Below are positions 8,362 to 18,701 of a stretch of 64,000 bases of DNA, in pieces. The DNA lies in NCBI RefSeq assembly GCF_008642315.1, contig NZ_CP029192.1, forward strand, positions 5,084,001 through 5,148,000. The letters are read 5' to 3'. Under the pieces are notes generated by a model, which searched no databases, was not told the origin of the DNA, and worked only from the letters and a program-made list of their open reading frames with translations. Made by a program: the position numbers and the translations under genes. Numbering within the stretch: the first letter of the stretch is position 1; every line of letters begins with the position of its first letter. Source of the DNA: Streptomyces venezuelae (GTDB taxonomy: Bacteria > Actinomycetota > Actinomycetes > Streptomycetales > Streptomycetaceae).

Positions 8362-8769
8362 TCACTCCGGTTCTCCGACCAGCTGCGCCATCAGTACGCC
8401 GTGCAGCAGCTCGCCGTCCACGAACACTCCCTCCTGTGGCGGTCCGCACCGCCAGCTCAGGGGAAAGGTGTTGCCGTGCGGCGCCGGGACGCCGACGTAC
8501 TGGTCCCGTGCGGCGGGCCCGAGACACGTGGCCCCCGGCGGCCAGTCGAAGTCCTTGCTCGTCCCCGGCGCCAGCAGGAAGTAGTTCCAGCGGCCCCCCG
8601 ACACCTCGCGGATGACGGGGCCGGGGTCGCCCTCCGTGAGTGTGGCGAGGTGGTGCAGGACGGCCTCCCCGCGTACGCCTCTGACCCGGATGGCGTCGAA
8701 GTGTACGCCGGTGAGACGAAGTTGGAGGCCGGAGGCGGGTACCCAATCAGGGGTGCGTTCTGTCGTCAT
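8362..8769 (-). CDS. Conserved hypothetical protein beside XRE/DUF397 locus
   Basis: 135 residues starting MTTERTPDWVP, soluble, rich in Gly and aromatic residues. Recognisable stretches are GGRWNYFLLAPGTSKDF, YVGVPAPHGNTF and SWRCGPP...VDGELLHGVL. Similar proteins are, from memory, common next to XRE/DUF397 regulators in Streptomyces and resemble the N-terminal fold of bifunctional primase/polymerase-like proteins, but no catalytic motif supports that here. It is divergent from the XRE gene with about 83 bp between starts. Function unknown. Confidence 0.7.
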   Translation of the reverse strand: MTTERTPDWVPASGLQLRLTGVHFDAIRVRGVRGEAVLHHLATLTEGDPGPVIREVSGGRWNYFLLAPGTSKDFDWPPGATCLGPAARDQYVGVPAPHGNTFPLSWRCGPPQEGVFVDGELLHGVLMAQLVGEPE

Positions 8770-8852
8770 GACTACGAGGTTCGGGGTGACTGCGTAGCGT
8801 GACCAGAGGCGCAGGGGACACATCGGCAGGGCGTGGAGAGGGCGGTGGCGTT

Positions 8853-9698
8853 GTGGTGATGGGTGAGAAGGCGACGACCGAGCGGACGGACACGGCCGTG
8901 CCGTCCCCGGCGAGGCGGCTGGTCGGAGGCCTGCTGAGGAACTTCCGGGAGCGGTCGGGGATGTCCCGCAAGGATGTCGCCGGGCGGCTCCTGGTGTCGG
9001 AGTCCCTGGCGGGCGCGTACGAGCGGGCCGAGCGGATTCCGACGTCCAACTACTTGGACGACGCGGACTCGGTGCTGGACGCGCGGGGCGCGCTGAAGTC
9101 CTGCATCCCACTGATGGAGGAGGAGAAGTATCCGCCCACGTTTGTGGGGTGGGTGCGGCTGGAGAAGTCGGCGGCGAGCGTCAGCGCGTACGAGACCATG
9201 GTCTTCCCGGGCTTGTTGCAGACGGAGGACTACATCCGCGCGCTGTACGAGGAGCGCGTGCCGCAGCTGACTGGGGACCGGATCGAGAAGGACGTGATGG
9301 GCCGACTGGAACGGCAGGCGCTGCTGACCCGTACGCCGCCGGCGATGATCGGTTATGTGATCGAGGAGTCTGTCCTCAAGCGTCCTGTCGGCGGTCGAGA
9401 GGTGCTGAGGTTGCAGCTGCTTCATGTGCTGGAGTGTGTTCGTGCAATGCACCACCTGAAGGTGCAGATCATGCCGACGAATACGCGTGAACACGCGGGG
9501 CTACACGGGACAACCAACCTGCTAAGCACAGCTGAAGGCCGTAACTTCGCCTACGACGACGGTCAGATCAGCGGTAGGTTGATCTCGAATCCACTGGAGG
9601 TCAATCAACTCATCGACCGCTTCGGCGCCTTGCGGGCACAGGCACTTACGCCGCGGGCGTCTGCGGAACTGATCGAGAGAATGGTGGGACAGCTATGA
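8853..9698 (+). CDS. XRE-family regulator with DUF5753 domain (1)
   Basis: About 281 residues. An N-terminal helix-turn-helix (LLRNFRERSGMSRKDVAGRLLVSESLAGAYERAER) is followed by a DUF5753 (Scr1-type) ligand or partner domain containing FPGLLQTEDYIRALYEERVP and PVGGREVLRLQLLHVLE. It is a cytosolic regulator that typically works with a small DUF397 protein. That gene follows with a 4-base ATGA overlap, so the two are translationally coupled. The GTG at 8853 is chosen because GGAGAGGG lies 10 bases upstream; ATG at 8859 is an alternative. The target process is unknown. Confidence 0.85.
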   Translation: MVMGEKATTERTDTAVPSPARRLVGGLLRNFRERSGMSRKDVAGRLLVSESLAGAYERAERIPTSNYLDDADSVLDARGALKSCIPLMEEEKYPPTFVGWVRLEKSAASVSAYETMVFPGLLQTEDYIRALYEERVPQLTGDRIEKDVMGRLERQALLTRTPPAMIGYVIEESVLKRPVGGREVLRLQLLHVLECVRAMHHLKVQIMPTNTREHAGLHGTTNLLSTAEGRNFAYDDGQISGRLISNPLEVNQLIDRFGALRAQALTPRASAELIERMVGQL

Positions 9699-9952
9699 AC
9701 GCCGAGCTGGCGTGGTTCAAGAGCAGCTACAGCAGTAACGAAGGCGGCACGTGCATCGAAGTCGCCTACACCTGGCGCAAGTCGAGTTACAGCGACAACG
9801 AAGGCGGCGCGTGCGTAGAGGTAGCCACCTGCCCCCACGCCATCCACATCCGCGACTCCAAGACCGCCCACGAGGGCGGCCCCACCTTCACGGTCACGCC
9901 GACCGCGTGGGAGACCTTCCTGCGCTCAGCGCCCGAGTACGACCGTCCCTGA
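9695..9952 (+). CDS. DUF397 protein with duplicated core
   Basis: 85 residues, overlapping the XRE gene by 4 bases. The DUF397 core occurs twice in tandem: WFKSSYSSNEGGTCIEVA (residues 7-24) and WRKSSYSDNEGGACVEVA (residues 27-44). After these comes the usual IHIRDSKTA and a C-terminal TPTAWETFLRS. Most family members, such as the one at 57476, have a single core and about 60-70 residues. The DNA of the two cores is also alike, so a local in-frame duplication is likely. It is presumed to be the small partner of the XRE protein. Its 3' end overlaps the convergent thiolase gene by 27 bases. Confidence 0.85.
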   Translation: MNAELAWFKSSYSSNEGGTCIEVAYTWRKSSYSDNEGGACVEVATCPHAIHIRDSKTAHEGGPTFTVTPTAWETFLRSAPEYDRP

Positions 9953-11107
9953 CGAGCAGAACCAGCCGCCCGTCCCCGACGCCACCGCCAGTTCCGGCAG
10001 GGTTCCGTCAGCTCGGCGGACCTGGCCCGCTCCCGCCTGCCCCCTGAGCTGTCGTACCGCCTCCACCAGGAGGAACAGGCCCCGCATGCCGGGGTGCTGT
10101 GCCGAGAGGCCGCCGCCGTCCGTGTTCGTCGGCAGGCCGCCGTCCCGGAGCAGGCGGCCCTTCTCCACGAAGGGACCCCCCTCGCCCTTCTCGCAGAAGC
10201 CGAGGTCTTCCAGCGTCACCAGGGTCATGTACGTGAAGGCGTCGTAGATCTCGGCCACATCGATCTCGCCCGGCGTGACCCCGGCCCGCTCGAAGGCGAG
10301 GCGGCCGCTGACCGCCGCGGGGGAGACCGTGAAGTCGTCCCACTCGGACATCGTCGTGTGCGAGACGTGCTCGCCCGCGCCGAGCACCCAGACCGGCTCG
10401 GACGCGCAGTCCGCCACGTAATCCTCCGCGACGAGCAGCACCGCGCACCCGCCGTCGGAACGTATGCAGCAGTGCAGCTTCGTGAAGGGGTCGGCGATCA
10501 TCGGGCCGTCCAGGACCTCGTCGACCGTGATCGGGTCGCGGAACATCGCGTCCGGGTTGGTCGCCGCGTTCGTCCGTGCCTGGACGGCGACGGAGGCGAG
10601 CTGTTCGAGCGTCGTGCCGTACTCGTGCATGTGGCGGCGCGCGGCCATCGCGTACTTGGCGATCAGGGAGTGCCCGTACGGGACCTCGAACTGGAGCGGG
10701 CCGCGCGCGCCGAAGGAGAGGTTCGAGGTGCGGCGCCGCGCCTTGATGTCGGCGCGTGCCGTCGAGCCGTAGACGAGGAGCACGGCGTTCGCGTGGCCCG
10801 CCGCTATCGCGTCCGCCGCGTGCGCCGCCATGACCTCCCAGGTGGCGCCGCCCACCGAGGTCGAGTCCACCCAGCGGGGACGCAGGCCGAGGTACTCGGC
10901 GACCTCCACCGGGGCCAGCGTGCCGAGACCCGCCGACGCGATGCCGTCGATGACGTCGCGGGCGAGGCCGGAGTCGGCGAGCGCGCGACGGGCCGCCTGG
11001 GCGTGCAGTGCGTACGGCGTGGCCTCGTCGACCCGCCCGCAGTCCGAGAGGGCGACACCGACGACGGCGACCTTGCGGGTGGAGCCGGAGCGGGTGGCAG
11101 ATGACAT
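9926..11107 (-). CDS. Lipid-transfer/thiolase-fold protein (SCP2-thiolase-like, Ltp) (1)
   Basis: 393 residues of thiolase fold of the acetyl-CoA acetyltransferase/lipid-transfer type: VAVVGVALSDCGR at the N-terminus, RRHMHEYGTTLEQLASVAVQAR in the middle and DVAEIYDAFTYMTLVTLEDLGF near residue 280. The position of the nucleophilic Cys of true thiolases falls in VGGATWEV, which has no Cys. That fits the Ltp branch, in which Ltp2 acts as a retro-aldolase with a DUF35 partner rather than as a thiolase. It is divergent from the acyl-CoA dehydrogenase gene, and an operator lies 5 bp upstream of its start codon. Partner candidates are the two DUF35 proteins in this window. Confidence 0.87.
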   Translation of the reverse strand: MSSATRSGSTRKVAVVGVALSDCGRVDEATPYALHAQAARRALADSGLARDVIDGIASAGLGTLAPVEVAEYLGLRPRWVDSTSVGGATWEVMAAHAADAIAAGHANAVLLVYGSTARADIKARRRTSNLSFGARGPLQFEVPYGHSLIAKYAMAARRHMHEYGTTLEQLASVAVQARTNAATNPDAMFRDPITVDEVLDGPMIADPFTKLHCCIRSDGGCAVLLVAEDYVADCASEPVWVLGAGEHVSHTTMSEWDDFTVSPAAVSGRLAFERAGVTPGEIDVAEIYDAFTYMTLVTLEDLGFCEKGEGGPFVEKGRLLRDGGLPTNTDGGGLSAQHPGMRGLFLLVEAVRQLRGQAGAGQVRRADGTLPELAVASGTGGWFCSSGTVVLGR

Positions 11108-11111
11108 GAAT

Positions 11112-11126
11112 CTGACGGTACATCAG
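11112..11126. promoter_or_regulatory. Operator, TGACG-GTA-CATCA (one mismatch)
   Basis: CTGACGGTACATCAG, one arm base off consensus, directly upstream of the Ltp-type thiolase start. It is the left member of a pair serving a divergent promoter region. Confidence 0.72.
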
Positions 11127-11195
11127 ATACCCGTCCCGGCGAGAGGGGTCCGGTCACCGTCCACACTCTGTGCATATCGGCGCCACCGCCTTAAC

Positions 11196-11210
11196 ATGAC
11201 GGCCCGTCAG
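11196..11210. promoter_or_regulatory. Operator, TGACG-GCC-CGTCA (perfect)
   Basis: ATGACGGCCCGTCAG, with perfect inner arms, 49 bp upstream of the acyl-CoA dehydrogenase ATG. Its centre is 84 bp from the site at 11112. Confidence 0.78.
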
Positions 11211-11259
11211 ATCTGGAACCCGGGCCGCCGTGCCCGGGCCCCCGGGGAGGAGCCTGCCG

Positions 11260-12549
11260 ATGGATGCCGCCTTCAGCGCGGAGCAGGGCGAGATCCGCCG
11301 CACCCTTCGCGAAGTGATCTCCAAGCGGTGCGGGCCCGACGAGGTCAAAGCGGCCGTGCGCACGCCGGACGGCCACGACACCGCCCTGTGGACCGCCCTC
11401 GCCGAACAGCTCGGGCTGCCCGGCCTCGCGCTGCCCGAGGCGTGCGGCGGCGTGGGCTGCACGGCCGCGGAGCTCGCCCTCGGCGTCGAGGAACTGGGGC
11501 GCGCCCTCGCGCCGACCCCGCTCCTCGCCACCGCCGTACTCGCCGCCCCGCTCATCCTCGCCCTCGGCACCGCCGGGCAGCGCGCCGCCCACCTGCCCCG
11601 CATCGCCGCCGGAGAGCTGACCGCCGCCCTCGCCGTCCCCGGCGCCGGCCTCGCCACGGCCCTCGGGCTCACCGGCGACAATCGCGGCGACTGGGCGGGC
11701 GGCGGCCGCGCGGGCGGTGTGCAGGCGCGGACCGCCGACGGAACGTGGCGGTTGTACGGGCAGGCCGAGCAGGTCATCGACGGGCACAGCGCGGGGCTGC
11801 TCGTGGTCGCCGCGCACGCGGGCGGCTTCGCCCGCTCCCGTACGCTCCTCTTCCTCGTGCGCGAGGGGGCGCCCGGCATGGTGCGGGCCCGGCAGACCTC
11901 CCTCGACGAGACCCGCACGCAGGCCCGCGTCGAACTGCGCGACGTGGAGGCCGAGTTGCTGGGGAGCGATGACGCCGACGTGCCCGCCGCGCTCGCCGCC
12001 GTCGGGGACGTCGCGGCCACCGTCGTCGCCGCCGAGGCCGTCGGGGCGGCCGAGCGCGCTCTGGAGCGCACCGTCGAGTACGTGCGGCAGCGCGAGCAGT
12101 TCGGGCGCGCGATCGGGTCCTTCCAGGCGGTCAAGCACCGGCTCGCCGACGTGTACGTGCAGGTGCAGGCGGCGCGGTCCGCCGCCTACTACGCGGCGTG
12201 GGCCGCGGGCGCCGAGGCCGCCGGGTTCGGCGGCCAGGGCGCCGAGCGGGCCGGCGGGCTCGCGCTCGCGCAGGGGCTCGACGCGCTGCGGACCGCCGCG
12301 TCCGAAGCGGTGCAGCTGCACGGCGGCATCGGGTTCACCTGGGAGCACGAGGCGCACCTGTACTTCAAGCGGGCGTCCGGCGACGACCTCCTCTTCGGTC
12401 CTGTGCACCGGCTGCGGGCGCGGGCGGCGGAGCGGGCCGGGCTTTTCGGGCCCGCCGAGACCGGTGCGTCCGGTGAGTCCTGTGCGTCCGGTGCGTCCGG
12501 TGAGCCTGCCGAGGCCACCGAGGCCGCCGCGGTCGAGGAGGTCGTCTGA
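11260..12549 (+). CDS. Acyl-CoA dehydrogenase family protein
   Basis: 429 residues with the acyl-CoA dehydrogenase domains in order: N-terminal helices (ALAEQLGLPGLALPEACGGVG), a beta domain, and a C-terminal helical domain. The last contains REQFGRAIGSFQAVKHRLAD and LHGGIGFTWEHEAHLYFKRA. It would use FAD to introduce an alpha-beta double bond in an acyl-CoA. The motifs resemble steroid-type actinobacterial FadE proteins, which often work as unlike pairs; no second subunit is adjacent. The C-terminus carries a low-complexity Gly/Ser/Glu/Ala tail. GGAGGAG precedes the chosen ATG. The stop overlaps the next start (TGATG), so the two are coupled. Confidence 0.88.
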   Translation: MDAAFSAEQGEIRRTLREVISKRCGPDEVKAAVRTPDGHDTALWTALAEQLGLPGLALPEACGGVGCTAAELALGVEELGRALAPTPLLATAVLAAPLILALGTAGQRAAHLPRIAAGELTAALAVPGAGLATALGLTGDNRGDWAGGGRAGGVQARTADGTWRLYGQAEQVIDGHSAGLLVVAAHAGGFARSRTLLFLVREGAPGMVRARQTSLDETRTQARVELRDVEAELLGSDDADVPAALAAVGDVAATVVAAEAVGAAERALERTVEYVRQREQFGRAIGSFQAVKHRLADVYVQVQAARSAAYYAAWAAGAEAAGFGGQGAERAGGLALAQGLDALRTAASEAVQLHGGIGFTWEHEAHLYFKRASGDDLLFGPVHRLRARAAERAGLFGPAETGASGESCASGASGEPAEATEAAAVEEVV

Positions 12550-13025
12550 TGCCGCCGGGGCTGCGGCTCGTGCAGAAGGTGTCGTCCACCCGCGCCTTCG
12601 CCAAGGTCGCGCCGCACTTCATTCCCGCCATGGACAGGGCCGTGCACCGTCTCACCCGGGGCAAGGTGCTGCCCAGCGCGCGGATGCTGCCCGGCGTCAT
12701 CCTGACCGCGCGCGGCGCGAAAAGCGGCCTCGCGAGGCGCACGCCGCTGGCCTGCATGCCGGAGGAGGGCGGGCAGAGCTGGGTGCTGGTCGGGTCCAAT
12801 TTCGGACGCCCGGGGCATCCCGCGTGGACCGCCAATCTGCTGGCCAACCCCGATGCCGAGGTGAGCTGGCGGGCCATCGACGTGCCCGTGCGGGCGCGGC
12901 TCCTGGCGGGGGAGGAGCGGGCCGAGGTCTGGGAGGCGGCGCTGAGGTTCTGGCCGCCGTACGCCGCGTATCAGTCCCGGGTGGAGCGGGAGATACGGCT
13001 GTTCCGGCTGGAACGCCGGGGTTGA
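12549..13025 (+). CDS. Nitroreductase/quinone reductase family protein (Ddn-like, F420-dependent)
   Basis: 158 residues matching the deazaflavin-dependent nitroreductase (Ddn) family. Seen are ILTARGAKSGLARRTPLACMPEEGG, WVLVGSNFGRPGHPAWTANLLANPDAEV and the C-terminal WPPYAAYQ. Known members use reduced F420 to reduce quinones, enones or nitro groups, and often associate with membranes. It is translationally coupled to the acyl-CoA dehydrogenase, so it may reduce or protect an intermediate of the same pathway (inference). F420 could come from the fbiC gene 27 kb away. Confidence 0.85.
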   Translation: MPPGLRLVQKVSSTRAFAKVAPHFIPAMDRAVHRLTRGKVLPSARMLPGVILTARGAKSGLARRTPLACMPEEGGQSWVLVGSNFGRPGHPAWTANLLANPDAEVSWRAIDVPVRARLLAGEERAEVWEAALRFWPPYAAYQSRVEREIRLFRLERRG

Positions 13026-13043
13026 GCGCGGGTCCCGACCACA

Positions 13044-13071
13044 ACGGCGGATCACCGAAGTGATCCGCCGT
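13044..13071. terminator. Bidirectional hairpin terminator
   Basis: A perfect 12-bp stem, core CGGCGGATCAC, with a CGAA tetraloop. It lies between the 3' ends of the convergent Ddn-like and TetR genes. No U-tract follows, as is usual in GC-rich actinobacteria. Confidence 0.8.
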
Positions 13072-13116
13072 CGGGCTGACAGGACCGGGAAGGGGCTCGG
13101 AAAGGAGCCCCTTGGG

Positions 13117-13764
13117 CTACTTCGTCGGCTTCTTGCCCGTTACGCCCAGATGTACCAACATCGCCAGATTCGGCTTCAGTTCGGTCTGCTTCACGCCCCA
13201 CGTCTGGAAGCCCCGCTGGTGGGAGGCGACCGCCGCGAGCATCGCGACCAGGGAGCCCGCCATCGCCGTGGGGCTGATGTCCTTGTCGACCTTGCCCTTG
13301 GCCTGGAGCTCCTTGACGGTGTCCGTAAGGGAGTTGTTGACCGAGTTGAGGATCTTCATCCTGATCTTGTAGAAGCGCTTGTCGCCCTCGGCGGCGCCCA
13401 GGTCGACGACGCGGAGGATCGCGTCGTTCTTGCGCCAGAAGTCGAGGAAGCCCTCCACCAGGTCCTGGGATGTCTGCCACCCCGCCTTGCCGACCCACGA
13501 GCGCCCGTCGAGGAGCTGGGTCAACTCGGCGCCCTCCGCGGCCATTTGCTCCGCGATCTCCAGGACGGCGCCCTCGACATCGGGGAAGTACTGGTAGAAG
13601 GTCGCGGGTGAAGTCCCCGCCTTCCGGGCGACGTCGATGACTTTGACGTCCCGGTAGGGCGAGGAGCTGAGCATCTCGCTGAGGCAGTCGAGCAGCTTCT
13701 GACGCGTCGCCTGACCGCGCCGACCGGCCACGCGGCCGTCGACGGTACGTACCTGTCCTGTCAT
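13117..13764 (-). CDS. TetR family transcriptional regulator, candidate master repressor of the regulon
   Basis: 215 residues. The N-terminal helix-turn-helix spans roughly residues 18-65 (TRQKLLDCLSEMLSSSPYRDVKVIDVARKAG, then SPATFYQYFPD). The rest is a helical ligand domain ending in KKPTK. It is the only TetR-type gene in the window and lies inside the catabolic set. A degenerate copy of the shared operator overlaps its start codon, which suggests autoregulation. The likely inducer is a CoA ester of the pathway substrate, as for KstR and KstR2, but the operator here differs from theirs as I recall them. The link to the operators is inference from position and symmetry. Confidence 0.85.
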   Translation of the reverse strand: MTGQVRTVDGRVAGRRGQATRQKLLDCLSEMLSSSPYRDVKVIDVARKAGTSPATFYQYFPDVEGAVLEIAEQMAAEGAELTQLLDGRSWVGKAGWQTSQDLVEGFLDFWRKNDAILRVVDLGAAEGDKRFYKIRMKILNSVNNSLTDTVKELQAKGKVDKDISPTAMAGSLVAMLAAVASHQRGFQTWGVKQTELKPNLAMLVHLGVTGKKPTK

Positions 13765-13767
13765 GCC
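13753..13767. promoter_or_regulatory. Degenerate operator over the TetR start codon
   Basis: CTGTCATGCCGTCAG: the right arm CGTCA is perfect, the left arm TGTCA keeps three of five bases of TGACG. It overlaps the ATG of the TetR gene. It is a plausible weak autoregulatory site or a chance half-site. Confidence 0.4.
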
Positions 13768-13955
13768 GTCAGCTTACCGAGGGGTGATCGGAGCGCGATT
13801 CGGCCGAGTGCAAATGGGGTTGAGGCGCGTGAGTGGGGCGGATGGAGCGGTCGGCCGAGCCCCGCCGGACACCCCCGTGCGCGCCCCATGAAAATAAGCC
13901 AAGCGTTCGATTTTCTGCGCTGCGGGGACCGGGGCGGGCCGTTAGCTTGACTTGC

Positions 13956-14783
13956 ATGGACTACGCGGAGCGGAACACAGGGGGCGGATACGCGGAGGGC
14001 GTGCCCTGCTGGGCCGACGCCATGCTGCCCGACGTGGAGGGCGGCAAGCGGTTCTACGGTGAGCTCTTCGGGTGGACTTTCGGCACGGGTTCCGGGCCGG
14101 AGTACGGGCACTACACCCAGGCGTACGGCGACGGCCTCCCCGTCGCCGCGCTCGCCCCCAAGGCCGACGGCCGCATGCCCACCGTATGGACGGTGTACCT
14201 GGCCAGCCCCGACGCCGCCGCGCTCGCCGAGCGGATCAAGGGCGCGGGCGGCTCGATGATCACGGACGTCATGCAGGTGGGGCCCTTCGGGTCCATGGGC
14301 CTCGCCGCGGACCCCGAGGGCGCCGTCTTCGGGCTCTGGCAGGCCGGGACGCACCAGGGCTTCGGGAAGCAGGGGAAGCCCGGTTCGTACTGCTGGACCG
14401 AGGTGTACTCCCGGGACAAGGACCTGGTCGACCCGTTCTACGAGCGCGTCTTCGGATACGGCGGCCTCGACCTGGACCTCGACGGCGAGGACTTCCGCAT
14501 CTGGTCGCCCGCGGGCACCGAGCCGGGCCCCGACACCGCGGTCGGCGGACGCAGCCTCCTGGCCGGGCTCTCCCCGGCCGTCCCCGTCGCCGACCGGTAC
14601 GTTCCCGCGCGGATGCCCGCGCACTTCCTCGTCTACTTCAACGTGGCCGACGCCGACGCCAGCGCCGCCGCGGTGACCCGCCTCGGCGGGCGCGTGCGCA
14701 CCCCTCCGGCCGACACCCCGTACGGTCGGATCGCGGTGTTCACGGACAATCAAGGGGCGACGTTCGCGGTCCTTCAGGGCTGA
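13956..14783 (+). CDS. VOC family protein, two glyoxalase-like domains
   Basis: 275 residues in two vicinal-oxygen-chelate repeats. The first (residues 12-130) contains GVPCWADAMLPDVEGGKRFYGELFGW and GSMGLAADPEGAVFGLW. The second (about 145-275) contains GSYCWTEVYSRDKDLVDPFYERVFGY and RIAVFTDNQGATFAVLQ. Such proteins are metal-dependent isomerases, dioxygenases or resistance proteins; the ligand is unknown. Only about 190 bp separate its start from the divergent TetR gene, and it has no copy of the operator. The likely start is ATG, very close to a possible promoter, so a short leader is probable. Confidence 0.82.
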   Translation: MDYAERNTGGGYAEGVPCWADAMLPDVEGGKRFYGELFGWTFGTGSGPEYGHYTQAYGDGLPVAALAPKADGRMPTVWTVYLASPDAAALAERIKGAGGSMITDVMQVGPFGSMGLAADPEGAVFGLWQAGTHQGFGKQGKPGSYCWTEVYSRDKDLVDPFYERVFGYGGLDLDLDGEDFRIWSPAGTEPGPDTAVGGRSLLAGLSPAVPVADRYVPARMPAHFLVYFNVADADASAAAVTRLGGRVRTPPADTPYGRIAVFTDNQGATFAVLQG

Positions 14784-14965
14784 GCGGCCGTCCCGGAGGC
14801 CCGGAGGCGGGGTTTTGTCCGTAGACACCCCGATCCCGCCCCGGGTTCGCAACCGTCGCCTCGGACAGGAAGAATCAGGGTGCGTGCCGCCGTAGCGGCT
14901 CGGTGGTGAGACGCTGCACGGGGCTGTCTTCTTCGGCGGCCGCGTACGGGGAGGTGGCAGGGCAA

Positions 14966-17356
<2,391 letters not shown>

Positions 17357-17392
17357 TCCCCAGTCCTCCCGCCCCGGCTCCCTCCGCCGGGC

Positions 17393-18187
17393 TCACCGCG
17401 TGCGGAAGCCGCCGCTCCTGCGGTGCTCGAACAGCTCCGCCTGCCGGTCCGACGGCAGATTGCCGAGGGCGATCAGGTGGGGCGCGTGCGCGAGAGCCTG
17501 CGTGCGGGCCGCCTCCTTCGCCGACCAGACGGCCCGTACGGTGCCCTGCACCGCCTCCGTGGGGTACGAGGCGATGGTCTCGGCGGCGTGGACGGCCGCG
17601 GACAGTGCGCCGCCCGACGGCGTCAGCTCGGAGACCAGGCCCGTCTCGTACGCGCGCCGGGCGGAGACCCGCTCGGCCGTGCCCATCAGCGCCATCCTCG
17701 CGACCTCGCCGAACGGCATGCGCTGCGCCATGTGGATCGTCTCGTACGCGCTGACCATCCCGTACGTGGTGTGCGGATCGAAGAACGCGGCGTGCTCGTC
17801 CGCCACGACGAACTCGCACTCCCCGATGAGGTAGAAGGCGCCGCCGCACGCCATGCCGTTGACGGCCGCGATCACCGGCTTCCACAGGTCGTTGGCCTTC
17901 GGGCCGATGGTGAGGAGCGGGTCGTCGATCGTGTACGGGGAGGCGGGCTGCGGGACGTCCGTGGCCCGGTCGATGCCGGTGCAGAACGCCTTCTCGCCCG
18001 CGCCGGTCACGACGACCGCCCGTACGGTGTCGTCGAACCGGAAGCGGCGCCAGGTCGCGGCCAGTTCGTCCGCCGTCCGTACGTCGATCGCGTTGTGGCG
18101 CTCCGGGCGGTCCAGGGTCAGGACCGCGACACCCGTGTCCTTGTCGACGTCCGTGCGCAGGGCGCCGGCCCCGGCCGGGGTGGTCAT
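17393..18187 (-). CDS. Crotonase family protein (enoyl-CoA hydratase-like, atypical active site)
   Basis: 264 residues: VAVLTLDRPERHNAIDVRTADEL, KAFCTGIDR, and an oxyanion-hole region VNGMACGGAFYLIGECEFV. Aligned with rat crotonase, both catalytic Glu positions are replaced (Tyr and His). The motif AAFFDPHTTYGMV follows. A simple hydratase is therefore unlikely; isomerase, hydrolase or lyase chemistry is possible. Its ATG overlaps the stop of the DUF35 gene by 4 bases (ATGA), so it is the last gene of a coupled unit thiolase, DUF35, crotonase. Upstream control is by the two operators near 19.9 kb. Confidence 0.87.
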   Translation of the reverse strand: MTTPAGAGALRTDVDKDTGVAVLTLDRPERHNAIDVRTADELAATWRRFRFDDTVRAVVVTGAGEKAFCTGIDRATDVPQPASPYTIDDPLLTIGPKANDLWKPVIAAVNGMACGGAFYLIGECEFVVADEHAAFFDPHTTYGMVSAYETIHMAQRMPFGEVARMALMGTAERVSARRAYETGLVSELTPSGGALSAAVHAAETIASYPTEAVQGTVRAVWSAKEAARTQALAHAPHLIALGNLPSDRQAELFEHRRSGGFRTR

Positions 18188-18639
18188 GGGCGCTCCAGGA
18201 TCCAGCGCGGGACCACGGTTCCGGCGACCTCCGCGAAGACGGCCTGCACCTTCGCGCCGATGCGCAGCCGTTCCGGGGCGACGGAGTCCAGGGGCGCGTC
18301 CGGGGCCGCGACGAGGTTGCCGACGAGGCGGATCGGCGGGGCGTCGGCGAGCTCGACGATGATCGCGTTGTAGGGGGCCTGCTCGGCGTAGGCGGGGAGG
18401 AGCGGGGGGTGCGGGAAGACGTACGACCAGATGCGGCCGCGTCCGCTCATGCGGCGCCAGTCGCTGTCGAAGGACTGGCAGTGGGGGCAGCAGGGGCGGG
18501 GTGGGAAGCGGAGTTCGCCGCACGGGGTGCAGGCTTGGATCCGTAGTTCGCCTTGAGCGGCGTAGGTCCAGAAGGGGGCGCCGTCTTCGTCCTGCGTGGG
18601 CGTCAGGAGGGGTTCCGTCTTTGCCGTCGCGTCTGCCAT
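18184..18639 (-). CDS. DUF35 Zn-ribbon / OB-fold protein (2)
   Basis: 151 residues with zinc-ribbon cysteines (CTPC, then CPHC, residues 37-54) and an OB-fold (GRIWSYVFPHPPLLPAYAEQ, NAIIVELADAPPIRLVG). It is expected to form an acyl-CoA-handling complex with the Ltp-type thiolase encoded 62 bp upstream, as DUF35/Ltp2 retro-aldolases do. The gene is translationally coupled to the following crotonase. The frame is open further upstream, but that part overlaps the thiolase gene and is a shadow; the ATG at 18639 begins MADATAKTEP. Confidence 0.88.
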   Translation of the reverse strand: MADATAKTEPLLTPTQDEDGAPFWTYAAQGELRIQACTPCGELRFPPRPCCPHCQSFDSDWRRMSGRGRIWSYVFPHPPLLPAYAEQAPYNAIIVELADAPPIRLVGNLVAAPDAPLDSVAPERLRIGAKVQAVFAEVAGTVVPRWILERP

Positions 18640-18675
18640 CGTCTCTTCTCTCGCGAGTGCGGGCTCGTTGTGGTT

Positions 18676-18695
18676 GCTCGCGCAGTTCCCCGCGC
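18676..18695 (+). repeat. Streptomyces intergenic repeat inside an operon gap
   Basis: GCTCGCGCAGTTCCCCGCGC in the 62-bp gap between the Ltp-type thiolase and DUF35 genes. It is the only copy in the window that lies inside a presumed operon. Confidence 0.7.
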
Positions 18696-18701
18696 GGCCC
18701 C

